Assembly: GCF_003971195.1 (NCBI RefSeq)
Contig: NZ_CP034593.1
Span: 2,666,001 to 2,730,000, forward strand
DNA from: Flaviflexus ciconiae
GTDB taxonomy: Bacteria; Actinomycetota; Actinomycetes; Actinomycetales; Actinomycetaceae
Direction of reading: 5' to 3'
DNA length: 64,000 nt
Position numbers and translations under genes: made by a program. Positions 18,390 to 27,110 of the stretch are shown here, one piece after another. The first letter of the stretch is position 1, and the number at the start of each line of letters is the position of its first letter. The notes beneath the pieces were generated by a model that worked only from the letters and a program-made list of their open reading frames with translations, was not told the origin of the DNA and did no database searches.

Positions 18390-20147
18390 CTACCTCTCAT
18401 TCAGGAATTGTGTGTAGTGGGTGTGGGCAGCCCTGATTCGGATAGCCAGTTTGTCGATTTCTGCGACCGAAAGGTCCTGCTCGTTTTTCTGTGTCGCCGT
18501 ATCGAGAATCTCGTACCCGATCTTTTGGATCATGAGGTGGCCACGCCATATTGCCTTTGCCGTCGAGTGGTGATCCTTGTTGAGGGAGAGAATGGTGCGA
18601 TGTTCGCCGACGAGCTCGAACTGGAGATCGCGGCGCCGGGCCAGGGCCTTCGAAGGTGGCAGGAAGGTGAGCACGCCGATCAGGTCACCAATGGCATCGA
18701 AGCAACGATCTACCAGGCGGAGGTGATGGAGTCGTTGTACGCGGTTCGAGGACGCCCATAGGAAAGTGATGGAGATGGCGACGGCAATTGTCACCTCGAG
18801 GATACGGAACGTCATGATCTGCCCGAGAGGCCCGGAGGCTCCGCCACCGAGTAGCAGTGCGAGCGGGGTTGTGAAGATAACCGTGAGGGCATAGTTTCAC
18901 ACGAGGAAGATCTCGGCATAGAACTGACATGTCACCAGAATGAGAAGGAGAAGCTAGGCAGCAGGCTGGGAGATATGGACGAGGTCGAAGATGCCAATGT
19001 CGATAATTGAGTCGAGGAGGCGGTGGAGGGCGCGGACGGATCCTGGGACCTCGTCCGGGTCCCACTGGAGAACAAGAACAACGCTGGCGATTGCCCAGTC
19101 CGGCCGGCCCAGGCCAAAGGCTATGGAGATCATTCCGGACAGGATTGAGGCCCAAAAGATCTTCTGCGCCGTCAGTGTCGAGTGTGAGTACCGGTGGATT
19201 GACCGATAGATCATGTACGGGGCGGTGAGACGCCCGTGCGGGATAGCCACGCGGTGCGGGTCTGTGGCGGAGAGGTTCTCGTACTCAGTCCCTCCCGTCA
19301 CGTCCTCGTTCAGGGCCGCGAGGCGGTTCTGTGCCGTCAGCGCCCGGGCCACGAGATCGGACTGGGATTTGCGGATCACTCGGCCGCCACTAATGATCCC
19401 AGCATCCTTGAGGGCAACCCAAACAGTATTGAGCGCCGAGGAAGCACCGTGCCGTTCCTGTACGGCATAGCTCGGTGACTTCTCGTACTTCTCAACGGCC
19501 TTCTCAAGGTTCTCAACGGCTTGACGTTCTGGTGCGTGCGGGTCAATGAGTGCCGGGAGCATGCCGAGAATCCAGGCGCTGACAGCGCCGACTGTTGCCC
19601 ACATGCCAACCTGCCAGGGCTTAAGACCAAGCCCCGATGACATCTGGGAGCTTGAGGTCACCATGACAATAAAGAAGATGCCGGGCGCAGTCATGCGGAG
19701 CGAGTTCGCCCCGAATACCAGGATGGCCGCAACAATCGACGAGAAGATCACGGTGATAGAAATCCACCACGTGTTCCCCGTTTCTGAGACAAGTTCCTGG
19801 ACTTCCTGGCCGATGAAAGATCCCATGGTGACGCCCGCGACGAGGAGGACGCCGATGATTGCCATGGGCTTCCACCGGTACCGGAACGGATGTCCTTCGC
19901 CCGAGATCACGGCGTATGCGCCGGTGGCGATGAGGAGCATCTCGTTCTCGAAGCTCAAAATCAGGGCAATTAAGCCGGGTATGCCAAGGGTAGGCGCCGC
20001 GCGAGCGGCACCCGGCCACCTGAGACTCAGAGCCTGCTAGGTAAAAAGCTGTCGCCACAGGTTCTGTTTGGGTGATGGAATCGGCTCGCTGAACGTGGCG
20101 TCATCGACACCAAATTTTGCAATCTTGTACCTCCGAATCCATCCCAT
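18390..20147 (-). pseudogene. FUSC-type membrane protein with three in-frame nonsense codons
   Basis: One reading frame of 586 codons runs from ATG 20145-20147 to the stop at 18390, interrupted only by TAG (20037-20039), TAG (18954-18956) and TGA (18897-18899); no frameshift is needed. The conceptual protein starts MGWIRRYKIAKFG, has a RWPGAARAAPTLGIPGLIAL segment and several membrane helices, a soluble middle (about 190-290) and a second helical bundle (QWDPDEVPGSVRALHRLL, then LLILVTCQFYAEIF-like sequence across the stops) and a soluble C-terminal part. This is the layout of FUSC/aromatic-acid-exporter-like proteins. The second stop sits where a Trp and the third where an Arg would fit, so simple transitions explain them. 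It is most likely a recent pseudogene. Confidence 0.75.
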
Positions 20148-20248
20148 ACTATCCCGAACAAAAACCAGGCTTTTGGTGAGTTCCCGCTCTTCCCGCCACG
20201 GGTGATGGGTTAATTCACGGTGATGACAGGATCGCGAAGGTCAACGTG

Positions 20249-20308
20249 GAAAAGAAATGGTGGCAGGTGCTAAGCCCCGTAGTCGAGTTCGGCTTAGTAC
20301 CTGCCACC
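20249..20308 (-). terminator. Rho-independent terminator of the NAD(P)-binding protein gene
   Basis: An 18-bp stem with one G-U pair (20259-20276 with 20291-20308), followed on the minus strand by a TTTC-TTTT tract, 34 bases beyond the stop. Confidence 0.88.
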
Positions 20309-20341
20309 GTGAGAAGAGGTGACTTCCGTTAGCGGCCTTCG

Positions 20342-20992
20342 TCAGGAGAAGAGACCTTCGATAGGGGTCTCCCCATCCGTGAAGCCAATGGTCTTCCCAA
20401 TAGCGTTCGGGGAGGCAAGAACCTCGACGATCATCCGTGCCACGTTGGCGCGCGAGGTGTCGCTCGGTCCCTCGTATCCGATTTCACGCACGGTAATGGA
20501 GTTGGTGGGCTCCTCAAGGGTCAGGGCGCCGGGGCCAAGGATCGTGTAGTCGAGACCGGTGCCGCGCAAGTGCTCGTCGGCCTCCGCCTTCGCCTGTGCG
20601 TAGTGGTAGAACGAGTTATCCTCGGGGACGCCGTGGTCGAGCGACGAGTTCAGGTACGAAACCATGACATAGCGGGAAACGCCCGCGGCCTTGGCGGCTG
20701 CCATCGACCGGACCGCGGCCTCGTAGTCAACCGCGCGGGTGCGTGCCGGATTGCCACCGCCAGCACCGGCGGACCAGACAACCCCGTCCATCCCTTCCAT
20801 GGCGCGAGCGAGGTCTTCCTCGCTTGCTTGCTCAATATCGAGGAGAAGGGGCGTCGCCCCGGTTCCCTCCACGCCGGCGCGGTGGTCAGGATTGCGAATC
20901 AGCGAGGCGACCGCGTGTCCGTTGTGAACGAGTAGCTCCGAAGCAAGCAGAGCGACCTTGCCGTGACCGCCAATGATGAGATATTTCGACAT
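20342..20992 (-). CDS. NAD(P)-binding oxidoreductase (NmrA/atypical SDR)
   Basis: The 216-residue atypical short-chain dehydrogenase starts with the Rossmann motif IIGGHGKVALLAS, has an acidic DIEQ after strand three, VVWSAGAGGG, YHYAQAKAEAD (Tyr and Lys of a YxxxK-like pair) and the LGPGALTLEEP segment typical of the SDR_a5/YwnB group. Such proteins serve as NADPH sensors or quinone/flavin reductases; the role here is open. The start ATG at 20990-20992 follows GAGGAGGA; an upstream in-frame extension of 23 residues is not conserved-looking. Confidence 0.82.
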   Translation of the reverse strand: MSKYLIIGGHGKVALLASELLVHNGHAVASLIRNPDHRAGVEGTGATPLLLDIEQASEEDLARAMEGMDGVVWSAGAGGGNPARTRAVDYEAAVRSMAAAKAAGVSRYVMVSYLNSSLDHGVPEDNSFYHYAQAKAEADEHLRGTGLDYTILGPGALTLEEPTNSITVREIGYEGPSDTSRANVARMIVEVLASPNAIGKTIGFTDGETPIEGLFS

Positions 20993-21406
20993 GTTGTCCT
21001 CCTCAGGTACTCCCTCCAGGCTAGACGCCACGCACGGCACGTGCCAGAAAAAAGGCTCCAACCGGCACGGCAGTCCAGGATTCTCCCTGGATTGAACGGG
21101 ACGCGGTGGACTCCGTTGCGGCTAGTGATGCTACAGCCATCTGCGGGAAATCGGCGCCTCGCAAAAGTTTGGTACCACTCTCTGGTATTCCTCAATAATC
21201 TGGCGCTATTCAATGGATGGATAGTTGAGCGTTTACCCAGAAGTGACCTAGCCAATTGGGAAATATGCCGCACCGGCGTATTGTGAAGACTGGATTCCAA
21301 TGGTGCCCATCCTTTCGTCCAGATTTGTGGGACATTGGTTCAGGATGGTCGCGGTTGGCGGATAACGCTGGCACACTTGTGGTCGACACTGTGAAGGGGG
21401 TGCGCC
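20993..21406. other. Intergenic stretch before mshA
   Basis: About 410 bases with divergent promoters expected for the NAD(P)-binding protein gene and mshA. No supported ORF, RNA or repeat is seen. Confidence 0.4.
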
Positions 21407-22720
21407 GTGGCTCATGAAGCGTCCGGGTTAACAATTGCTCTCGTCGCTCTCCACACTGATCCCATGGCAGTACCGGGGGCCGGTGAGGCAGGCGGTCTCA
21501 ACGTTTACCTGCTGAACTCCGCGAAAGAACTGGCCCGGTTGGGGCACCGAATCCATATCGTCACACGCAAAGATCGTCGGGAGCTTCCCGAGGTCGAACC
21601 AATTTTTGATGGCGTAACAGCCCACTATCTTGAAGCGGGCCCACGAGAGCCCGTGTCCAAGTCGGATTCAGAACGGCTGATCGAGCCGTTCGAGAGCGCC
21701 CTCGATACCTGGGTTCAGCACAGCCAGGTCGACATTATTCACTCGCACCACTGGTTTGCTGGCGTGGCAGCAATTCCGGTTGCCAATCGTCATGCCATCC
21801 CCCACATCCAGAGCTACCATTCGCTGGCTGCGCCCGCGGGCGCAGGATGGGAAGCGGGAGAGAAAGCAGAATCTCCCGGCAGGATCGTTGGGGAGCGGCA
21901 GATAGCAGCTACATCGGATCTGATCATCGCGGTCAGCGAGTTCGAAAAGAACCTCATTGTTTCCCGATACAACGCGGACCCTGCGAATATCGCCGTCGCC
22001 TCCCCCGGCGTCGACCACGTAACCTTCGCTCCAATCTCCGAGAAGGAAACGAAGCCTGGTCACGCAGGCCACCGCAACAGTGGTGCAAGTTCAGCGCGTG
22101 CCGACGGTGTTCAGGAACGTGTGAAAGGTGCTGAGCCATCCGGGGCGAACATTCCCGCGGAGGTTTCAGAACCCACTATTGTTTTCGCCGGTCGCATTCA
22201 CCCGCTCAAGGGAGCGGACCTGGTTGTGCGAGCTCTGTCGCTCATGAACCCCGATTCTCGACCCAAGCTCATCATCTCGGGAGAGCCCGCCTCCGGCTAT
22301 GACGACTACCTGGACGAGGTCCGGACCCTCGTCACCCACCTTGGCACCGGCTTGAAAGTGGAGTTCCGTCCCTCGCTGACGCGCGAGGGGCTCGCTGAAC
22401 TCATCGGCCGTTCTCTTTTCCTTATCAACCCCAGCCACCTCGAAACCTACGGGATCATCAACGTTGAAGCCGCGGCCTGCGGCGTTCCCGTTATCGCCAC
22501 AAAGACCGGTGGCATGGTCGAATCGGTTCTCGATCGACAGACCGGCTACCTTATTGACTCGCGTGACCCAACGGAATGGGCGCGCACCATGGAATCGCTC
22601 GCGCACGACCCGGCCCGCAGGGCCGAACTCGGTGCGGCGGGACGACGCTTTGCCCTGACCCGTGGATGGGACAATGTTGCACGGGAACTCACTGCCATCT
22701 ACCTAGGAGAAGCCGGATGA
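21407..22720 (+). CDS. mshA: D-inositol-3-phosphate glycosyltransferase (mycothiol step 1)
   Basis: The 437-residue GT-B enzyme transfers GlcNAc from UDP-GlcNAc to inositol 3-phosphate. The N domain has the GAGEAGGLNVYLLNSAKELARLGH substrate region and HSHHWFAG near residue 112; the C domain has FAGRIHPLKGADL, the EX7E-like INPSHLETYGIINVEAAACG near residue 345. About 40 low-complexity residues (about 210-250) separate the domains, longer than usual. The GTG start at 21407 follows AAGGGGG. The stop overlaps the start of the deacetylase gene, so both mycothiol steps are coupled. Confidence 0.92.
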   Translation: MAHEASGLTIALVALHTDPMAVPGAGEAGGLNVYLLNSAKELARLGHRIHIVTRKDRRELPEVEPIFDGVTAHYLEAGPREPVSKSDSERLIEPFESALDTWVQHSQVDIIHSHHWFAGVAAIPVANRHAIPHIQSYHSLAAPAGAGWEAGEKAESPGRIVGERQIAATSDLIIAVSEFEKNLIVSRYNADPANIAVASPGVDHVTFAPISEKETKPGHAGHRNSGASSARADGVQERVKGAEPSGANIPAEVSEPTIVFAGRIHPLKGADLVVRALSLMNPDSRPKLIISGEPASGYDDYLDEVRTLVTHLGTGLKVEFRPSLTREGLAELIGRSLFLINPSHLETYGIINVEAAACGVPVIATKTGGMVESVLDRQTGYLIDSRDPTEWARTMESLAHDPARRAELGAAGRRFALTRGWDNVARELTAIYLGEAG

Positions 22721-23460
22721 AACTTGAGGACATCTTTGGGAAGGCGCCCCTCTTCGTCCATGCCCACCCGGATGATGAGACCCTTCATACCGGTGCACTA
22801 CTCGCAGCCTGCCACAACGAAGGCCTGAGAACTACCGTTGTTACAGCAACGCGAGGAGAGCGCGGAGAGATCGTCCAAGGAGTTATTCCCCTCGACTCAA
22901 CCGTCGATGAACTCGCAGCCCACCGCGAGCAGGAACTGGCGCTCGCGGTCAAGACCCTTGGAGTGGACCGCCACTACTGGCTGGGGAACGTGCCCGCTCG
23001 AAAGGAGGGGCTTAGCGAGAGGCGCTATGCAGATTCCGGGATGGTCTGGATTGATGAAGGCGTCGCCGGCCCCGCAGAGAACCTCGAAGAAGGCACGCTC
23101 TGCTCCGCAACCATTGCGGAAGCCGCTGGCGACCTAGCTGCACTCATTGAGGCCATCGCCCCAACTGGAATCGTGTCCTACGACAGCCGGGGCTCCTATT
23201 CTCATCCTGACCACATCCGTACCCACGAGATCGCCCTGAAGGCATCCGAAATGACCGGGGTCGATTTTTACGAGGTTGCTTCCGACGTCAACGACCCGGG
23301 TTTCGAACACCTCGAGCTCTCCCAGTATCTCGATATCGTCGTCGACGCACTATCCATGTACCGTAGTCAACTCACCGTCTACCCCGACCATATCGAGCAC
23401 GTTGGCGGCCAGCGAGACGACTTCTCTACCGCCGTCGGGATCCGACGCTACGCAGGATAG
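22717..23460 (+). CDS. mshB: PIG-L-type deacetylase, probable MshB (mycothiol step 2)
   Basis: The 247-residue zinc deacetylase removes the acetyl group from GlcNAc-inositol. The metal motif AHPDDE lies near residue 16 and the third ligand in YSHPDHIRTHE near residue 164. The short-size family also contains the mycothiol S-conjugate amidase Mca; the direct 4-base overlap with mshA (ATGA at 22717-22720) favours MshB. A weak AGGAG lies 9 bases upstream. Mca remains an alternative. Confidence 0.85.
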   Translation: MKLEDIFGKAPLFVHAHPDDETLHTGALLAACHNEGLRTTVVTATRGERGEIVQGVIPLDSTVDELAAHREQELALAVKTLGVDRHYWLGNVPARKEGLSERRYADSGMVWIDEGVAGPAENLEEGTLCSATIAEAAGDLAALIEAIAPTGIVSYDSRGSYSHPDHIRTHEIALKASEMTGVDFYEVASDVNDPGFEHLELSQYLDIVVDALSMYRSQLTVYPDHIEHVGGQRDDFSTAVGIRRYAG

Positions 23461-23505
23461 CGGTAACGCACCCGAGATAAGCTTCGCAAAGGTAGAAAAC
23501 GTGAG

Positions 23506-23529
23506 AGCCCGGCCGACAATAGCCGGGCT
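23506..23529. terminator. Bidirectional hairpin between mshB and brnQ
   Basis: AGCCCGGC pairs with GCCGGGCT around an eight-base loop in the gap between two convergent genes. Confidence 0.65.
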
Positions 23530-23597
23530 CACTCATACCCGGGCGGGGAGAAAGCTGCCGAGCATGCTCGCTTGCGTCGCTGAGGGCAGGGGGATTC

Positions 23598-24964
23598 CTA
23601 GTCGGCCCAGGCAGGGACCTGAGTCTGGGTCTTGCTGGGCCTCAGGCGGCCCTGGGAGAAGTCGGCGATGAGGCCGACTGCTCCGGCAACAAGAGCGGGA
23701 ATGGCCCATGCCATGTTCACCTCGCCGAGGGGGATCATGTCGATGTATTCGCGGAGGAATGCGAAGGTCGCAAGGTTTGTTGCCCAGAGCGCCTCGGGGA
23801 TCGCGATGACGATGGCGGTCCAGGCCGAGAGCCGGTACGTCCAGTAGAGCTTGCCGGGCAGGAAGATATCGAGAAGGGCCACGGCAATGAGGCAGATGGC
23901 GATGGGGTAGAGAAGCTGGTTAATAGGGGTGACAATCTCCAGGATTTTCTCCAGGCCCAGATTCGCAAGAGTCAGGGCGACGAGGCACTGGACGGCGACC
24001 ATAGCTTTGTGGCTGATCTTCGGGAATAGCTTGCGGAAGTACTGGCTTGAAGAACCGATAAGGCCGACAGCTGTGGTCAGGCAGGCGAGGATCGTGACGG
24101 CGGAGAAGACCGTCTGTCCAATTGGGCCAAGGCCGGCTTCTGCCGCGTAGGCAAGACCGGCGGCACCACCGGTGAAGCCATGTCCGGCAACTCGCGTGCC
24201 AATCGCTGCCAGCCCGAGGTAGATGAGGCAGAGGCCGATGCCGGCAACGAATGCCGACAGGGTCGATCCCAAGATGAGCTTCCTGCGGGTTGAGAAGCCG
24301 TGGCGAGCCAGGGAACGGAGAATAATGACCGAGAACACGAGCGAGGCAATCGCGTCCATCGTGTAGTACCCCTCGAGAAGGCCCGTGGGGAGGGGATTGC
24401 TCGCATAGTCGGGGCTCGGCTCCACGGAAACCGGATCCATGGTCACAACGACAGTGATGATGAGAACCGCGAGAACAACAAGAAGCGTTGGTGTCAGGTA
24501 TGTGCCGAGACGAGCGACGATTTTGCCGGGATTCAGGGCAATAGCCCCAACGGCTGCAAAGAAAACGATCGAGTAAACCAGCAGGTGCAGAGAATCGGAT
24601 TCGGTTCCGTCAGCAATGTGCGGCACGACCGTCATCTCGTAGCTCACGGTTGCCACCCGGGGATTGCGTAGAGCATGCCCGTGGAAAGGAAAATTGCGAC
24701 CGTGAAGGCCAGGCCCGGTATTCGTCCAATCCTGGACGCGATGCCATCCGGCTCGCCGCGTTCCTGCGTGGATGCGGCGATCATGCCAAGAACGGGAAGC
24801 GCCACTCCCGTCATGAGGAAGCCCGTGATGATGAGGGCAGTATTGTTGCCTCCTGTCATGCCGATCATGACCGGGAAGATAAGGTTGCCTGCTCCGAAAT
24901 ACATGGAGAAGAGCGCTAGGCCCGTGACGATGATGGTAACGAGCTTCGACTGGGTTTTGGGCAT
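23598..24964 (-). CDS. brnQ: Branched-chain amino acid transporter BrnQ, apparent frameshift
   Basis: The corrected protein of about 455 residues is a sodium- or proton-coupled carrier for Leu/Ile/Val of the LIVCS family with about 12 membrane helices. The N part (from ATG 24964) has ALFSMYFGAGNLIFPVMIG, the family signature. At the plus-strand G run 24659-24662 one base is missing: restoring it turns LYAIPGWQP-stop into LYAIPRVATVSYEM, the conserved IPR-ATVS segment. The second frame then runs intact to the stop at 23598. A truncated protein of about 106 residues would not transport. A sequencing error is quite possible. Confidence 0.82.
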
Positions 24965-25115
24965 AGTACCTGCTTAAAGACGAGTGACCAGTCGATGCTA
25001 CCCCCGGCCCCATCCGCTTCTCATAGGACGTCCACCATAGTGAACACAAGAAACTGGGGTTCGTGCCTGAACTCACCGCGCGGGGCACCTGATGCTGAGG
25101 CAATTGGAGGACGGT

Positions 25116-25201
25116 CGGTCAAGGGGCAAGGAGATAATGATCGGTCCAAGAGGCAAAACGATCAGCCGGGGACGTAACGACCGGTCCATGAGACAAGCGA
25201 T
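25116..25201 (+). repeat. Three imperfect short direct repeats
   Basis: Copies begin at 25116, 25142 and 25182 (CGGTCAAGGGGCAA, CGGTCCAAGAGGCAA, CGGTCCATGAGACAA), the last two ending in CGAT. Spacing is irregular (26 and 40 bases). Confidence 0.45.
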
Positions 25202-25243
25202 AGAAGGGATGGATGGCGCGAACGGGTGTGAGTTGGATGGGTC

Positions 25244-25275
25244 GAGCCCGCGGCTGGTGCCGCGGGCTCTTCCTT
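25244..25275 (+). terminator. Plus-strand terminator-like hairpin
   Basis: GAGCCCGCGG / CCGCGGGCTC, a perfect 10-bp stem with a six-base loop, is followed by TTCCTT. No annotated plus-strand gene ends here; it may also act on the P450 transcript from the other side. Confidence 0.6.
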
Positions 25276-25335
25276 CCCAGTGTCGGTGCAACGCTCCCGT
25301 TCGTCAGACGGAGGCTTGCGCCCTATTGGTGGTGG

Positions 25336-26445
25336 TTAGTGGTTGGTGGCTGTGCGCCGGACGGGTACTGAGGCGAAGCCACCAACGGGATTCTCCTCGC
25401 GGGGTGCCTCGCCGGTCAGGACGAGATTGCCCCCGCGCAGGAGCGCTACAAGAGCGGCCCTGAGCTCCAGGGTGGAGAGAGTGCGACCCGGGCACACGTG
25501 AGGCCCGGAGCCGTAGACGAGATTGTGTGCCGCATTGCCTTCGGGGTTGTACGCATCGGGGTACCCGACCGCTCGGGGATCCCTGTTTGCGGCGGTCCAG
25601 TGGATGACAACCTTTTCGCCGGCCGGGATCTCCTGCCCGGCAATCGTGACCTGCTTCGTGGTCTTGCGGCGGTTTGAAATAAAGGGGTCATCGATTCGAA
25701 GAATCTCGTCGAGCGCGCGGTCAAGAGCGTCTGTGTTCCCCTGCTCGTCGTAGCGGCGCAAATCAGCCGCAATCTGGTGGTGGGTGGCCAGGAAGTGGGC
25801 GACAATGCCAATCGAGTAGGCGATCGATCCGAGATCGCCCGAGGTCCAGTTGCGGAGAATCGAAACAATCTCCTCCTTAGCCAGCGGACGTTGTTCCCCG
25901 TTCTCCTCGACCGTGTCATGCCTGAGCTTCGCTGTCGGGCTCTCGTCATCCTCGTGGGTGGTGACGATTCTGCGAACAATGTCGGTGAAGGCTTCCGCGA
26001 CAGCCTTGGTGCGCCTCTTGTCGCCGGAGCGGGTGGCGGCCTGATTCTCGGTAATCCACTCCAGCAGTTCGTTCTCGTACGAGGCAGGCCACTTGAGCCA
26101 CTGGCTCTGGCAACGCACCGCGACCAGCCTGCCAAAGTCATTCGCGTTGAACGAATCTCCCATCGATGCGTAAATCTCGGTGGCAAGTTCTTCGAAGCCG
26201 GGGTAAAGCGGGACAATGACGTCGTCGGACAGGTAGCGTTCAATGACGGTCCGGAACCTGCGGTGCTCATCCCCATCCATGCCATTCGGCACGTTCAGGT
26301 GCTTCGATACGTGGCTGGAGAAAGTCTCTGGATCGTTTGCAACGAGACGAGCCTCCTCGTTACCCCACACTGTCCACGACGAATCGTCATGGGTGACAGG
26401 GCAGCGGCGGAGGCTCGTATCGCCAAGAGTTCTGGCGTCAGTCAT
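25336..26445 (-). CDS. Cytochrome P450
   Basis: The 369-residue soluble P450 has a K-helix ExxR (DEILR near residue 245) and the heme loop YGSGPHVCPGR with the thiolate Cys near residue 318; Tyr replaces the usual Phe at the start of the loop. The I-helix reads NWTSGDLGSIAYSIG, lacking the usual acid-alcohol (AGxxT) pair, so oxygen activation may be atypical. The N terminus is short and without a membrane anchor. It lies 42 bases behind a DUF2249 gene on the same strand, and both probably form one transcript. The substrate is unknown. Confidence 0.85.
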   Translation of the reverse strand: MTDARTLGDTSLRRCPVTHDDSSWTVWGNEEARLVANDPETFSSHVSKHLNVPNGMDGDEHRRFRTVIERYLSDDVIVPLYPGFEELATEIYASMGDSFNANDFGRLVAVRCQSQWLKWPASYENELLEWITENQAATRSGDKRRTKAVAEAFTDIVRRIVTTHEDDESPTAKLRHDTVEENGEQRPLAKEEIVSILRNWTSGDLGSIAYSIGIVAHFLATHHQIAADLRRYDEQGNTDALDRALDEILRIDDPFISNRRKTTKQVTIAGQEIPAGEKVVIHWTAANRDPRAVGYPDAYNPEGNAAHNLVYGSGPHVCPGRTLSTLELRAALVALLRGGNLVLTGEAPREENPVGGFASVPVRRTATNH

Positions 26446-26487
26446 AGATTCACTATAGAGATGTAGACCACCGGTTTGTCAGATTCG

Positions 26488-26748
26488 TCAGGCCGCACGA
26501 CGTAGGCGGACCAGCCAGTGCTCAGGGCCGTCCTTCACAACCTCGTGGTTGAACTCGCCCTCCAGATCCTTGACCTCGCTAAGAAGCGGGTTGGGCATGT
26601 GAGGGGCCTTGAGCAGAAGAGAGCCATTGACCGGAAGAGCGGCAAGGGCGCCCAGGATCGCGGCGTGGCGGACCGTGTGGGGGATCTCCAGAACGTCGAG
26701 AGTCTCCTCGACAGTGTCGTCGTTATTGCACTGGCATTCATGCGACAT
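26488..26748 (-). CDS. DUF2249-domain protein (86 aa)
   Basis: An 86-residue protein made almost entirely of one DUF2249 domain: LDVLEIPHTVRHAAILGALAAL, then LLLKAPHMPNPLL and a C-terminal GPEHWLVRLRR, preceded by a Cys/His-bearing start (MSHECQCNND). DUF2249 proteins often sit near nitrite/NO or hemerythrin-related genes in bacteria. The ATG follows AGGAGAA. It is the first gene of a probable two-gene operon with the P450, which suggests a partner or sensor role, but this is inference. Confidence 0.75.
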   Translation of the reverse strand: MSHECQCNNDDTVEETLDVLEIPHTVRHAAILGALAALPVNGSLLLKAPHMPNPLLSEVKDLEGEFNHEVVKDGPEHWLVRLRRAA

Positions 26749-27110
26749 GGCATTCTCCTGAAAACGAAGGGTGCGTTACACCCACCAATTTACACGAGAA
26801 AACTGTTAATAATTAATTGAATGGTTGTGCCGCACGTCGCAGGGCGGATGGGGCTGTCGCTCGGTTGTCAATCGTCGGCCACCGTTCACGGGGTTTGGTC
26901 GGCCCGGTCATGCCGGCAGGCTCGGCCAGACCCCGCCAGCGGGGCGAGCCCTGTGGCATCCTCGCAGGGAGGGGCGTGTGGCATCCTCAAAAGATTCTTC
27001 ACGGACTCTCCATTTAATCCGCTCGTGGGATTCTGCTTTCGATCCGCTCGTGGGTGCTGGTGCCAGTTCTGATTGACGGTCGTAGACTGGATGCGTTCCT
27101 AGGAGAGTGA
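26749..27110. other. Divergent intergenic region with short direct repeats
   Basis: It contains the AT-rich inverted repeat TTAAT-A-ATTAA (26806-26816) upstream of the DUF2249 gene, paired direct repeats TGTGGCATCCTC (26952, 26977) and ATCCGCTCGTGGG (27017, 27042), and a TAGACT -10 box at about 27084 for the amidohydrolase gene. No gene is supported. Confidence 0.45.
26806..26816 (-). promoter_or_regulatory. AT-rich inverted repeat upstream of DUF2249-P450
   Basis: TTAAT-A-ATTAA lies about 60 bases before the DUF2249 start in an otherwise GC-rich region; it may be an operator or the promoter core. Confidence 0.3.

Larger units (their letters stand above)
24965..25335. other. Intergenic stretch with repeated motif and plus-strand terminator
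   Basis: Between brnQ and the P450 gene lie three imperfect copies of a CGGTC..A.G.G.CAA motif (25116-25201) followed by a plus-strand terminator (25244-25275). No ORF with a ribosome-binding site is evident, so a small RNA or a remnant is possible. Confidence 0.4.

Noticed and set aside
18897..18956. Selenocysteine or pyrrolysine readthrough in the FUSC-type gene
   Set aside because: The stops are of two kinds (TAG and TGA), occupy hydrophobic or basic positions, and no SECIS-like structure is seen nearby; nonsense decay is simpler.
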